Positions 1-11,457 of a stretch of 64,000 bases of DNA are shown in pieces (within the stretch, counting starts at the first letter, position 1; each line of letters starts with the position of its first letter). Origin of the DNA: Nemania diffusa. Its lineage: Eukaryota > Ascomycota > Sordariomycetes > Xylariales > Xylariaceae. The translations under genes were made by a program, and so were the position numbers. The notes under the pieces are model-generated. The model searched no databases, was not told the origin of the DNA, and saw only the letters and a program-made list of their open reading frames with translations. Location: contig JBBPUQ010000007.1 in assembly GCA_038501195.1 (NCBI GenBank), forward strand, positions 3,697,501 through 3,761,500. The letters are read 5' to 3'.

Positions 1-630
1 TGAGAAGTCGTTATTTAACTTGAGTCAATCAGCTTCTTACTCAATATCATGTTTCTGAAGTATTATTTTGTACAACAATAACAAGCTTGAGTGAGATGCA
101 AGTATGAGCCATCGTCTGGTATATCCACTATGCAGTGCTTACCGAATGACTCCATAGCATATTGCTGGCAGGCTCAACCTCGAGAATACCCAGATGACAA
201 TCATAACGATGATTGGCCGAAAGGACGACAAACAGCTTTAGTGGGTATATTGAACAAACAGGGTATAGCGTTTTCTAGACGGCACCGCACTGCAGGTACA
301 TAGGTACTCCCGCTCGCCAACCCTTATCTTATCAGTCAATTTTGGCCATCCACAGACATGGAAATTCGAACAAGCTGCTAAACACCAGCCCCACTAAGCC
401 GGTAATTTTTAGATCTTCCCTTCGAAAGCTCCCAATATCTTCGTTTTCGACTGACCACCAGCCTTCATCACGTTACCGAAACGCAGTACGTTCGAGGTGA
501 GTAGCCTACATAGTCACACACATGCTCTTCACAGCCAACTAACTCTAGACCTCAATTACAGTCGTGAAGGCATCGCCAACAAACACCAACACCACCTATC
601 TCCCCCCGATTCTCACACCAGACAATCACC
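1..630. other. Intergenic; rps20 upstream region
   Basis: No gene is visible. The last part is the 5' leader of the uS10 gene. A likely 5'UTR intron runs from about 497 (donor GTGAGT after TTCGAG) to 561 (acceptor TTACAG), which is common for fungal ribosomal-protein genes. The short open frames here have no coding character that I can recognise. Confidence 0.5.
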
Positions 631-1283
631 ATGTCTTACAACCAGAAGGACAAGGACTTCGGGTAAGGCGCAAGAACAATTCAGCTTACGGGTGTGCGCT
701 ATACTAACGCGATGGCGACGTGAAGCGAGGCGCCCAAGACTCACAAGATCCGCATCACCCTGACCTCCCGCAAGGGTACGTGTTCCCAAACTCTCGACAC
801 AATCCAGCGAAATCGCGTACTGACAATGCCCACAGTCCAGGCTCTGGAGAAGGTTTCCCAGGAGCTCATCGACCGCGCCAAGAGCAAGGACCTCCGCGCC
901 AAGGGCCGTACGTGCCCCCGCCCGACCCAACACTCCCTGACGGCGCAATGCTAACACGATGTTCTCAGCCGTCCGTCTCCCCACTCGTGTCCTTAAGGTC
1001 ACCACCCGTAAGACCCCTTGCGGTGAGGGCTCCAAGACCTGGGATTGCTACGAGATGGTTAGTTCTGCGCCGGATAGTCTGCGACTGCTTCCCAGATTGA
1101 TAAAAACTAACTTCCCTTTCAGAGAATCCACAAGCGTCTCATCGACTTGAACGCCCCCACGTAAGCCAATTCCAAGAATAATATGCAAGTGTCAAAGCTA
1201 ACGTCAAGGAAAGCGAGATCGTCAAGCAGATCATTGTCAACATCGAGGCCGGTGTCGAGGTTGAAGTCACCATTGCCGCTTAA
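631..1283 (+). CDS. rps20: 40S ribosomal protein S20 (uS10)
   Basis: Component of the small ribosomal subunit head. Six exons: 631-662, 726-775, 836-907, 969-1057, 1123-1160 and 1214-1283, giving 351 nt and 116 aa. The assembled protein starts [20 protein letters not shown] and contains the family signatures [33 protein letters not shown] and [12 protein letters not shown], and ends VEVEVTIAA. Its length matches eukaryotic uS10. All introns are 53-65 nt with canonical GT-AG ends. The start is the first ATG after the 5'UTR intron and lies in a good fungal context (CACCATG). The interrupted structure breaks the gene into small exons, so no single open frame shows it. Identification is by clear family resemblance. 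Confidence 0.95.
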
Positions 1284-1644
1284 GTGCGCGCTGTGGAATC
1301 ATGACTACCAATCTATACTAGAGGAGGATACGGTGCAATGGCCACGCGGCTTAAGCCCTGGCCCCGGAGTCATAATCTTAATTAAGATACTAGACACGAC
1401 CGTAGTAACTTCTCAATATAAGCAAAAATCAAGTCAAATTGTTATAGAGTAGTCCCACATTTGACCGAGTAACTCTCGTGTGAATTTCTATTGAATTCGT
1501 CCATGGGGTATCGAATGCCAAGATAAATAAATTGTCATATGCCACGCTACTTTGGCTCATAAACCGATAACGCCAAAGTGCCAGCCTTAATACTACTGCA
1601 CTACTCGTACAAACCATGCATATCCCGGTCATCATAAGCCGCTA
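1284..1644. other. Intergenic between convergent genes
   Basis: Holds the 3' ends of rps20 (+) and the nucleoporin gene (-). No other feature is seen. Confidence 0.5.
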
Positions 1645-3547
1645 TTAGAATAACCAAACGCAATCTTCTCTCATAGGGGGTACCTCAGGCATGTCGCCCT
1701 GGAACCGCCCCGTAGTCGCTATCTGGGTGTACGCCGCCTTGATAGCATCAGTATACTCGGCGGGGTCCGGCTCCGTATCCGGGTTATAAGGGGGCGGCCC
1801 TGCGGGAAACAGGATCTTACGCCAGGACCCGTCCGGCTTGCGGAACCCGGGTGTCTGCTGGTCCGCGGTTGGGTTCTCGGGTGGTTGATCTTGGTAACGG
1901 TCGCCGACCTTCCATTTGTAGATGACTTGTTGGTTCCTAAAGCCAATAAGCTGTCCGTTAGAGGCCTTTCGGGTGTAGCTCTCGATAGGCGGGTGCTGCT
2001 TCGTGCTGTTTGGCGCGTACGGGCCTGGCTTGGCCCCTGCAGTGGCAGACGGCGTCTGGTTCATTACGTTTCGGAGCGGATGGGCCGAGTTCTGAGGTTG
2101 GGCCCCACCGCCCCCGAATGCGTTGGAGGTCGCGGGTGGAAAGCCGGTGCCCATACCCCCTCCTTGCGTACCGAAACCAGTATTTGTGCTCGGTGGCTGA
2201 CCGAAGGGGTTGTTGGGGGCGGGCCCTGGGGTTGAAGTGTCCATGGACACATCTTTTGACGCGGATTGGGCAAAGGGGTTAGATGGCGCAGGCTGTCCGA
2301 AAGGCGAGGCATTCGAGGCTGAAGAGACATTTGCAAACGGACTCGCAGCCGACGCGGCGGAACTGGGCTGGCTAAATGGATTTGTTGGCGCTGTGGCCGG
2401 GGCGCCGAAGGGGTTTGCTGGTCGTCCGAGGGTGGAAGGCTGGCCAAAGGTAGATTGGCCAACCTGGCTGAAGGGCGATGGTGCTGCACTCGACGCTGTG
2501 GCAAATGGGTTGGGTCTCTGGCCTATGGTCGAGGGCTGACCGAAAGCAGGAGCTGATGCGCCCATCTGCGACGGCTGTCCAAAGGCGGGTGCCGAGGCGC
2601 CCATCTGTGAAGGTTGTCCAAAGGCTGGAGCAGCAGCGCCCATTTGTGAGGGTTGCCCAAAGGCCGGGGCGGCGGCACCCATCTGTGAAGGCTGGCCAAA
2701 CTGCGGAGCGGCAGGCGCGGCGCCAAAAGGATTGGGTTTCTGGCCCAACGTAGATGGTTGGCCGAAGGTCGCCCCCCCAGTACCCCCACCACCACCAAAT
2801 GCGTTGGGTTGTGTCGCTGTCGAGAAGGGATTCTGATTGGTACCGACATTGTTGGTTGATGTGTTGTTGTCTTCCTGGCCCGTCTTGATAGAAAATACTC
2901 CGGTGGTACCGCCCGGTAACGTGTTCTGCTTGCATATATCTATGCGATTAGGCTGGTTGTTCTCAGCGGCGAGAACGAAGTCGACGGCTCCGTCAAGATT
3001 GCCTAGAATAGTCCGGATCTGCTGCTCAGCTTGGCTATGGAGTGCTTGAACCTCTGACATCTAGCGTCGAGCTACTCATTAGCAGTCTATCGAGATGAAG
3101 AGCAAATTCTGCGAGGCAGCGACAACGCCGGAAAATGACACAACGAGACAGGCTTACCACTTGTTGCTGATTGGCAGATCCCTTAATGTACACCATGACC
3201 TCCTCGAGGCTCTGTTCGCGCGGGTATCCCCCGAACAGCTGCTCAGGAGCATCCTTTCCCGGGCCGTAGCATGATAGAATCCATCCCGGACGCTCCTCGG
3301 CGAGATCGACCTTGATACTATCTTTGGTGACTCTGTAGGCGTTCGTGCCATCCTGAGGCTTCGTGCCGGGAGCACCAAAGGGATTCGCGTTCGTGTTGGC
3401 CCCGGGATGTTCAAAGCGGCAACTGGCTAGTACGGCATTGTCAGTTATAGCTCAAGCTCAAATTGCTTCGATGTAGTATATAGACTGTTTCAGCATACCT
3501 CCGTTGCGACAGTTGCCCTGCTGGTAAAACCTGCAGAGAGGCGCCAT
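1645..3547 (-). CDS. CCCH zinc-finger FG nucleoporin, Nup42/NUPL2-like
   Basis: Three exons on the minus strand: 3499-3547, 3158-3426 and 1645-3060, 577 aa in all. The N-terminus carries a CCCH finger of spacing C-x7-C-x5-C-x3-H (CRFYQQGNC...CRFEH), split by the first intron. A conserved block of about 85 aa follows (WILSCYGPGKDAPEQLFGGY). The middle (about residues 175-450) is an FG-rich low-complexity region with repeats such as PAFGQPSQMGA and NPFG. The C-terminus is a folded region ending EDCVWLF. Yeast Nup42 and human NUPL2 sit on the cytoplasmic face of the nuclear pore and help DBP5/Gle1-dependent mRNA export; I infer the same role. A near-identical 17-aa unit (AFGQPSQMG) is repeated at about 2530-2700. 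Confidence 0.85.
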
Positions 3548-4240
3548 TTGCGCGACACGCTAAGACGAAGGAATAATCCGAGGTTGTAAAAGAGAAAACG
3601 CTGAGACAAAAATAGAGACAATACTGGTGAAACGGTTGCCTACGCCTTGCAGAATCAGGCTCCCAAGTGCATTGTAGTGATATAGTAGGGGAAAAAGTAA
3701 GTACAAAAAATAGCTGTTAGTGAGGAACAGGATTGAAGCTCGTTTCCGTCATAAGAAAAAGACATGGCTTAGACCTTAGACGCGCTAGTGTAACCTTGCT
3801 TGCTCGATGACCCCACTTCGCTGTTCCCAGTCGTACCCAATAGGTAAGGCGCTATCGGCTACTGAGAACCTACCTTATGTACATAGGTACCTACTAATCC
3901 CTAACCGTTGTCTATGAACTCTGCTAATAACCATCCATACTACCATTCGAGATATATATATCCAAGGTAGTAAACAAGAAAGATCTCGACCAACACGATC
4001 AAAAAAATTAGTAGAGATCCTAGCGAGGGAGGAATAGGTACTAGTGGGAACAGTGTAACTTATATATAAATACTCACTTTCAAGCATACTCATATTCCCT
4101 CAGCGCCGTCTCGATGGGTGAAATCTTCTCTCGGTCAATGAACTCTTACTTCATGATCAACAATAGTGCTTAAATTGCTGTGCTATTACTCTTCAACCAA
4201 GCACGGATTTATCTACCTACACGTCCACCAGCAACCCTAT
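3548..4240. other. Intergenic
   Basis: Contains the promoter of the Nup42-like gene and the 3' end of the GH5 gene. It is AT-rich with several TACCTA words. No gene is seen. Confidence 0.5.
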
Positions 4241-5771
4241 TTAATTCTTCGCCGTACTCTGAATAAGAGGCTTAAGCCCACCATCAATATACGACTGCGA
4301 CCTCCAAGCCGACCAGTCGTGCGACAGCAAGCCCCACGCCTCATCATAGTCCTGCGTGCCAGAGCGCACATAGTAGCTCCCATCCAGCACCCAGATGAAC
4401 CACCCCGCCTTCTGCTGCGCGAGGTAACCCGCGATGCACGTGGCGTAGACGCGGCGCCACTCGGCGTCCGTCTGCGCGAACCCGAACTCGCTCAGCACCA
4501 CCGGGAACGTCGTGACCGTCTTCGCGTCGTCGGCATGCATCGCCTGAAACCCTTTACTATATAAATTACCCTGCAGGCTGGAGCAGCTTGTCGCGGAGTT
4601 CTCGTAGTTGTGGATCTCGAGCACCAGCTTGTCCGCGTGCCCCGGGAAGTCGCCGGCGCTGAAGCGCGCGGTGCCGGGCGTGAGCGCGGTGCCCTGGAAC
4701 ACGGGCGTCATCCACGTGTCGAAGTCGAGCCCGGACAGGAAGATCAGGATGTCGCCGTGCGCGGCGTGGATCGCGGCCGTGCCCTGGCGCGCGTAGGTGT
4801 ACCAGTCGCGCCAGTTGTAGGAGGAGGCCTTGAGCGAGGCGTTGCTGTCTGGGGAGCGCAGCTCGTTGCGGAGGGACATGGACGTCAGCGCTGTCCAGGA
4901 TTTGGCGTGGGTTGCCATGTAGGAGAGCCCGCGCAGCCAGTTGGAGACGTTGTAGTCTTTGTCGTTGAACCATGAGTTGCCGTCTGTGGTTGAGCAGCAC
5001 CATGCGGCGCGCGACATGTGGTTGTCTAGGTGCACGTGGATCTCTGTAAAAGGGGGAGGCTTCAGTATATATCGCGAACTGAGATGGCTTCGCTTTATGG
5101 GCGTGTTAGGGTTGCTTACGCTGTTTAGCACACTCTGCAGCTACGGCATCGAATACATCCAGTCGCGTCGTGCTCGAATTGAAAGATGGGTTCTTAGCGA
5201 GGAATTGCGCGTACACCTTAGGACCATTGGTTGAGCCCAGGGCGGCGGTGAACGATGCCTGGACCGTGGTGTCCTTGTTGTTGTTCGAATAGATCTGGTC
5301 GACCATCTGAATGGCGTAGGTCAGCCGGATCGCGTTTATGCCAATACTCTTGATCTTGGAGACGATGGTCTGGATGGACTGGTATTGGAGTCCATCCGGA
5401 ATCACTGCGATATCTAGAGTCAGCCTTGTATCATATTAAAGACAGCTTGCCGTAGTAGCACTGGCGGCACGTAGAGCCCGAAAGGCGAGATCTTGTCTAA
5501 AGGGGCGAGTGTTGCTACCGATAATAGCCAAGACAGAGCATGAACTCAGGTATTACTTACTAACCTCGCCGTGTCCCGACCAGTTCACGCCAGCATACAC
5601 AATGCTATCTCCTCTTGAGTTCTTCATCTCCGCGCCCACCACCTTGAATGGCCCATATGGCCAACTAGCCGACTGGCGTGGCGTCGGCGAAGCCCATGTT
5701 AAAGGCGCGAATAGAGCACTACTCAGCGCAAGGAGAGGAACCAGCGACGATCCCAAAAGTGATCGCAGCAT
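4241..5771 (-). CDS. Secreted glycoside hydrolase family 5 (endoglucanase-like)
   Basis: Three exons: 5561-5771, 5120-5404 and 4241-5043, giving 432 aa. An N-terminal signal peptide is evident (MLRSLLGSSLVPLLALSSA, cleavage near residue 27). The GH5 TIM-barrel landmarks are AGVNWSGHGE, IGINAIRLTYA, HLDNHMSRAAWCC, the acid/base Glu226 in SLRNEL and the nucleophile Glu351 in VVLSEFGF. The fold predicts an extracellular retaining beta-glycosidase acting on cellulose or another beta-glucan; the exact substrate cannot be told. The first intron uses donor GTAAGTAA so that the junction reads GHGE-V-M-IPDGLQ, which matches the family. The third exon has strongly GC-rich third positions. Confidence 0.88.
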
Positions 5772-5862
5772 TTTAGCAGGCCCGTATATGTTTCACGAAA
5801 CACTGTTCTGTTACTTCCCTTCTCTGTCTGACCTCCTTCGCCTAGCTGGTTTCAACGACACA

Positions 5863-5869
5863 TTATATA
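5863..5869 (-). promoter_or_regulatory. Candidate TATA box of the GH5 gene
   Basis: TATATAA on the minus strand about 95 bp upstream of the GH5 start codon. Position and sequence fit a core promoter element, but there is no functional evidence. Confidence 0.35.
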
Positions 5870-6261
5870 CAGCTCTCATCATATATAGAAGCGAGCCAAT
5901 CCCGTCCTGCCTCCGGGCGGCACCATATACGTTCCCGAAGCGATCATCCGAGGCTGCTGCAAAGAGGTCTAGTCGCCTCTCTCCGCGAGCTCGGTACCAC
6001 GTGGGATAAAAGGGCCTTATTACCCAGATGCCCCAAGCCTCCCAAGATTATTAGCTCGGGACGTTCTCACCCCCCAATTGTGATAGACACGACCTGACGC
6101 AGCCAAGAGCAATGAAAGGCACGCCGGGAACGCAACATTGCCCCGAGCGACCGAGATTCACCACCTGTCGGATCGACAGACCGCGCTATATCGTCTCCTG
6201 CTAAGAGAAGAACCGCCCTCTAGATAAGGTGGTGTTGTATGGATCGCCTCTTCGCCCTGGA

Positions 6262-6272
6262 CTGGGGTGGGG
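6262..6272 (+). promoter_or_regulatory. Two overlapping CreA-type SYGGRG sites
   Basis: CTGGGG (6262-6267) and GTGGGG (6267-6272) overlap by one base, about 490 bp upstream of the GH5 start. Paired SYGGRG sites are the known target of the fungal carbon-catabolite repressor CreA/Cre1, and a further SYGGRG match (CCGGAG, minus strand) lies near 5930. The motif is short, so this is suggestive only. Confidence 0.3.
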
Positions 6273-6678
6273 ATCTTGGGGAAACAGCCGGTTCACCTGG
6301 CTTGGCGCGTCGGTCTAAGAAAGCTTGGCTGCGGATATGCTGTGTTGCTCCCCGCGTTAACTGTCTGTATCTTTATATCAATCTACCGGTAATGTGTGTG
6401 GGTGACTCCACAATTCAATAGGGGTGCCTTCCGCGGTTCTAGATATGTTATAGCCATTATATGAGATACGAGGCTGTAATACTGTCGAAACATCGATAGA
6501 TATTTCTAAAAGAGGATAGGGGTAAAATTATATCATTTATTCCTTATCTATGCAAATCCTCTGACTCACAGGTCATTCAAGCATATTCCGCACAAGAAAC
6601 CCAGTGTCAATAAGAGCAAACGTCAATTTCATCAATCTTATATCATTAACCCAAAGTGCGCAAGCCAATTCACAAAAT

Positions 6679-8528
6679 TCACAACCGCTTCCTAAACTCG
6701 ACCATAGGCCCGTCCTTAAGGCTCGTAAACTGGTCGATAAGCTGATACTCACCAGCCCGCTGGCGCCCCCACTCAAGGTCCGGCCTACCCTCAGCAGGGT
6801 CCGGGCCGGCTGACGAGCGCAGGTCATACAGAAACAGCAGGCGCGCAAGCGTGGTCGTCAGCTCGACGTACGCGAGGCCCTTACCGATGCATCCACGAGG
6901 GCCGATAGAGAAGGGGCAGAAGGCGCTCTGCGCCAACGCGACATCGTCCTCGCTGACCGCGGACGGCCCGGAGAGCTTGGACGGCGGCGCCCCGGAGATC
7001 CAGCGCTCGGGCGTGTACGTGAAGGGCTGCGGGTAGTAGGCCGGGTTGTGGTGGATCGTGTAGTGCGGCGTGCCGACGACCACGCCGGCGGGCACGGACT
7101 CGTGGTCGATCGTGATCCCGCCCGCGAGAACCTCGCGCGGCGCGATGCCGCCGACTGAGGGGGACATGCGCATGGCTTCGTCGATGCAGGCGCGCAGGTA
7201 GGTGCATGAGGTGAGCTGTGGGCCCTGGGTGATCTCCTCGACGTCGCTGAACTTGGCGCGCACTTCCTCGCTGGCCCTCAGCAGCGCCTGCGGGCTTCGG
7301 ACGAGGTAGAACAATGTGGCGGCCATGGCCGTCGAGGTTGTGTCCGACCCGGCAATAATTCTATAGTTATAAGTTAGCATGACCCACATGCGGGTATAGA
7401 CAGGATCGGGAATCAACTCACAGCAGGTTAGATTCGCCCCAAAGCTCAGGCATAGCGAAACCCTGGCCCGTTTCCGGGTCGCGGGCCTTGAGAAGATGGT
7501 AGAAGAAGTCGCGGCGGTCCGTGTCGTCGCCGAGCTTCGTCCGCTCTGTGAGCTGGGCTTTGCTGTAGGCCATGTACTTGGCTCGGCCGGTGGCGATCTT
7601 TCGGAACAGGACTTTATCGAGGTTCAGTTTCTCGACAATACGCATCGTTCCGCACTTTCGCGATTTATTTAATTAGTTACTGGGGAGTTTAACTTTTGGG
7701 GGCCAAGATATCGAGAACGACTCACAATTAAATGTCGAGTGGTGGCGAGAGATACCAGTTCCAAGGCATAGCGGTTGTCTGGCTGCTCGAGCATGTGGAA
7801 CGCCTTGCCGAAGGATAGGTCGCCCAGGATGTCCATGGCCAGGTAGTTACACCAGTCAGCCATGTTTTTGGGCACCGTCCAGCCCTTACGCTCCTCGCTC
7901 GCGCCGAGGCCGACCTGCTGGCAAAAGGACCTCACGTTCGCCAAGATATAGCGCTCCATCTCTTTCATGGCCGAGTCGGAGAAGGCCTGTGACAGGACGC
8001 GGCGCTTGCGGGCGTGTACGTTCTTGTCGCGGGTGTTATGGGTGTTGGGAACAGGGTGAGCAAAGGCATCGTAAAACTCAGCCTTGCGCACATTAGCTTT
8101 AAAGCCGTAAATGTCCTTGAGGGCACCATTGGAGTTGAAGGATAAACTATTAGGCCCAAATCGGACGATTTTACCTAGATAACGGATACTAATCAGCACC
8201 ACTCTAGTTTCTCGGTCTCTTGCTTATTATCTAGATAAAAACACACCATATCGCTCGTGCATCCGCCAAAATTCTAGATGGCGGTCTCCTTTCCAGGCGT
8301 GATAGAGCTGGTAGGCATCTGTGATCTTCGCTAGGAAGGGACCCGGGTACTTGGCCAATGGGTGGAAGAAGACTCGATATACGACCAGTCCAACAGCCTC
8401 GAGCGACTTGTTAGTTACTTGAGGTATCTTTTGGTAACAGTTGTTATTCAAGTGATACTCTAACATACGTAAATCAGTGCTAAAGCAGCTGCACCAGGCA
8501 GAAGGTATCCAATATGGGCGAACGCCAT
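6679..8528 (-). CDS. Cytochrome P450 monooxygenase
   Basis: Five exons: 8469-8528, 8247-8406, 7726-8174, 7422-7654 and 6679-7360, giving 527 aa. The N-terminus is a membrane anchor (IGYLLPGAAALALIY) followed by VYRVFFHPLAKYPGP. Landmarks are the I-helix AGSDTTST, the K-helix EAMR (ExxR), the PERW motif and the heme-binding loop FCPFSIGPRGCIGK with axial Cys458. This is a microsomal haem-thiolate oxygenase of the fungal benzoate-4-monooxygenase/pisatin-demethylase-like group; the substrate is unknown. No biosynthetic backbone gene lies in the window, so a secondary-metabolite cluster is not supported. All splice junctions restore the reading frame. Confidence 0.92.
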
Positions 8529-10837
8529 GGCGTTTGTCTCTCGTCTCGTTTCGTGTTCCTACCTCGTTCGGGATTAGGAAATGAAGTAAGAAGTAAGACC
8601 AACTTCCACCTCCTAGCTTATTTCCCCTTGGAGCACACTCGCAACGGGTAAAATCGATCCTGTTCCTCGATATTCTCTTTCATATAAGTCCAGAGGTGCA
8701 AACGGCTCGGACAGAATCGTTATCATAGCTCCAGCGGTCAGAGTCCCATTGTACGTGAACCCCTCGCGATAGAAGTGGGATGCCGGCAGTCTATCTACCT
8801 ACCTAATTGATATTTGGATACGACTTGACCGAGACGATTGAGTGTCAGCTTCGGCTTGTCGCGGGCCAAGACTGACGTTCAACCTTCTACGACCCATCTC
8901 ATGGCAACTTGACATATTCACCTTCAAGATGACGCTAATAGTTCCTAATCGGGTAACAGCGCTGACCTAAAGCGAGTCGGCTAGTGGCGGAAAGCCTCGC
9001 CGGCTGGAGTCTGCGAACACCCGCCATTTTGTTCTTTGTGGTAAAGAATGTGTGTCACGAGACCCTTTGAGCAGAACTATGTTGAAAACATGCCCCGCGC
9101 GGAATGTCGCCGTCAGAGTCCATGCTTGAAGAAAAGCGCCTGCTAAGGTAATCATGTTACGTCAACTTAAGCACACCATGGAGATACACACTTCGGAAAA
9201 CTCGGGGATTCTTAGGTAAGTAATTCACAATGGAGCAGGAATCGGAGAGTTAGTGTGTAGTAGGTAAATCTATGGCTCCAAAGTGTAGGTATTTAGGTAG
9301 GTAGCATACTTTATCGTCAGTAGGGATTTGTATATACGCATACCTACTTGGAGGTATTTGATTAATTATTGAGATACAGTGTAATAATCCTACTTGTTTA
9401 CTATTATACACTGTGTATTAGCCCCGGGTTTCCACTAAAGATACATCTGTTATGGTACAGTCGCGGCAGATAAACGTCTGCCAAGTCCGGATACCTCGGT
9501 AGGTATGCATTCTGCAAGATCATGTGGGACTATAAATTCGAACTTGCTTTTCGAAGCATTTTAATAACTATGGAAGGCATTTCCTATTTCCTGCCACACA
9601 AGAAGTGATAATGGTTTTCTGGTTAGATATTTATACTCCCTCTGTCATTTCTCTTTCCCGTGTTTGGCCTCCTGCCTCCTACCTGTTATAGGTGAGGTAA
9701 TTATAATTATAGTGCTTGTGCCGCACCAGTGCCACTTTACACTTACTATGAGGCACATACTATGTACACGCAGGGGACTAGGTAGCTCAGCTTAGCCTGC
9801 CTTCTGAAATTGTACAAGCGCGAGAAAAGACAGCCAACAGCTCGTATCATGCAGGTTTGACAACAACCTGCAGAACAAGTTTCTGCGCAGATAAATATGC
9901 TATTCACCTGGGAGTGTTTAGGTACAGGTGTATATGCACCTTTATATGTTGCCTACAGGACTTTGCCAACAGGTATGTGCTCTACTAGGCACTTACATCG
10001 TGACATTATGTACTGTAGATAAGTATATCCCTGCACTACCCAGGTAGTATCTAACGGTTAATGGATGCGCCATGCGACATGCGCCAACGAGAATGCTAGG
10101 ATGATTGGATGCACTTCCGAAACAAGCAAACTTAGATGAGCCAGGGCTAGACAGGGGCTGAACTAGCCAATCAATGCGTCCATCCTACGGCATCCCTCTC
10201 AGGGGGGCTTCACTCTGTATGTACCTACCCTGGCGCTGTAGAAGGACCGTTGGCCTGGAACGGTTAGTAGGGCGGGCGTATGTACCTACTCTGAGGTCAT
10301 GAAAGCACTAACATGACTACTATCTGACCTCATTCCAATTCCACCTCCCTTTCTCCCTCTCTTTCCCCTTGTCTCCATAGCGGCGTAGGTACTCTCTTTC
10401 CTTGATGGTGAAACCAAAGGGCTCAACTGATACATGCATTCGTTTACTCTTCCAATTAATCACCCGTTCGTTCTATTTTGATCCAGTGGCAGCTTTCTCT
10501 GGCTTCATGCACCAGTGATTCTTCCTATTCATTCATTCATTCATTCATCCTCCTTGGCGGCATCCGTTCGTTATCCTTCCTCCTCCATCGACTAGATCAA
10601 TACCCCTGGAGTAGTGTACACCCTCTGAACCCTATTAATTGTCATTGTTTGCGCCCGCTGCATAATCTATCATCCGAAGTCGAACAGAGGGAGAATAGGT
10701 AGCTGAAGTTAATTGCAACAAGGAAATACCACCAATACAATACAACACGGAGACGATCGATACACGTATTTACATTTCGCATGTTCAGCAAACAAAGCGT
10801 TTAACAGAGAGACGGTGCACCAATAACCACGATTGTC
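8529..10837. other. Long intergenic region
   Basis: About 2.3 kb without a supportable gene. It is AT-rich and scattered with TAGGTAGGTA/TACCTACC words. A pyrimidine-rich tract lies at about 10330-10375 and an (ATTC)n microsatellite of about five units at about 10526-10548, both upstream of the small membrane-protein gene. Confidence 0.5.
10526..10548. repeat. (ATTC)n microsatellite
   Basis: About five consecutive ATTC units, probably in the 5' flank or leader of the downstream membrane-protein gene. Confidence 0.7.
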
Positions 10838-11457
10838 ATGGATTACAACGCTGCTGCCATCCGGTTCGGCAGGATAGCCAGGCACCTGCTTGTTCGTGAT
10901 GATGATGATGCCAAATGCCATCCGCAACCCGATATCGACCTTTGCGAGAAGCCTGCTAGTTCCGATAAGACCACTCCTATCACCATCGGCGTTATTGTGT
11001 AAGAAAAGACGGCCCTGCCGCTATTTCTAAGGGGGCCTTTGAAGCTAGCTAACACAAAGGACATAGGGGAATTGTCGTTGTCGGCACGCTTGCTGTGTTG
11101 ACCTTTCTCCACCTCCGCAGGAAGCGCAAAGACAAGGAGGAGTGGCCTAAGAGTAATCAGGAGCTTGAGGATTATGGCTTTGCAGTCCCCTCGTCCAGCG
11201 TTCGCCAACCGCAAACCGCCCATCAACCACCCCCACCGCAGCAGCAGCAGCAGCAGCAGCACGACCAATACGAGCACCAGGATGCGGGCTACGATGCGCG
11301 CCACGATTCAGACTTCGCCTCACAAAAACCCCCACGCGCCTCGCTCGATAATCTGGAGCGGTCGTTGAGAGGAGGACAGACAACTGGTGCGTTCAGGCGC
11401 CAAGAGGAGCAAATTTCAGCTGATATGAAACCCGTGCAACCGTCAGATCGGATATGA
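10838..11457 (+). CDS. Small single-pass membrane protein with polyQ tail
   Basis: Two exons: 10838-10998 and 11067-11457, 183 aa. There is no signal peptide. A short N-terminal part (with DDDD and two Cys) leads to one strong transmembrane segment (TIGVIVGIVVVGTLAVLTFL, about residues 46-66; the intron falls inside it). A basic stop-transfer patch LRRKRKDK and the motif ELEDYGF follow. The tail is polar with PPPPQQQQQQQ and many charged residues. Fungi have a group of uncharacterised single-span proteins with a basic patch followed by a DYG motif, and this looks like one of them. Function unknown; a cell-surface sensor or anchor is only a guess. Confidence 0.65.

Larger units (their letters stand above)
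5772..6678. other. Intergenic; GH5 promoter and P450 3' end
   Basis: Apart from the possible TATA and CreA-type motifs listed separately, I see no gene. The open frames here do not resemble any family I know. Confidence 0.45.

Noticed and set aside
613..1035. 140-aa open frame on the minus strand across rps20
   Set aside because: It is antisense to the exons of a clear ribosomal-protein gene, and its sequence reflects the complement of those exons and introns.
4566..5003. Arg/Leu-rich minus-strand frame overlapping GH5
   Set aside because: It is a shifted frame of a GC-rich exon; the GH5 frame carries all catalytic motifs.
6679..8528. P450 plus MFS plus amidase as a secondary-metabolite cluster
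   Set aside because: No polyketide synthase, NRPS, terpene cyclase or pathway regulator is present, and the genes are tens of kb apart.
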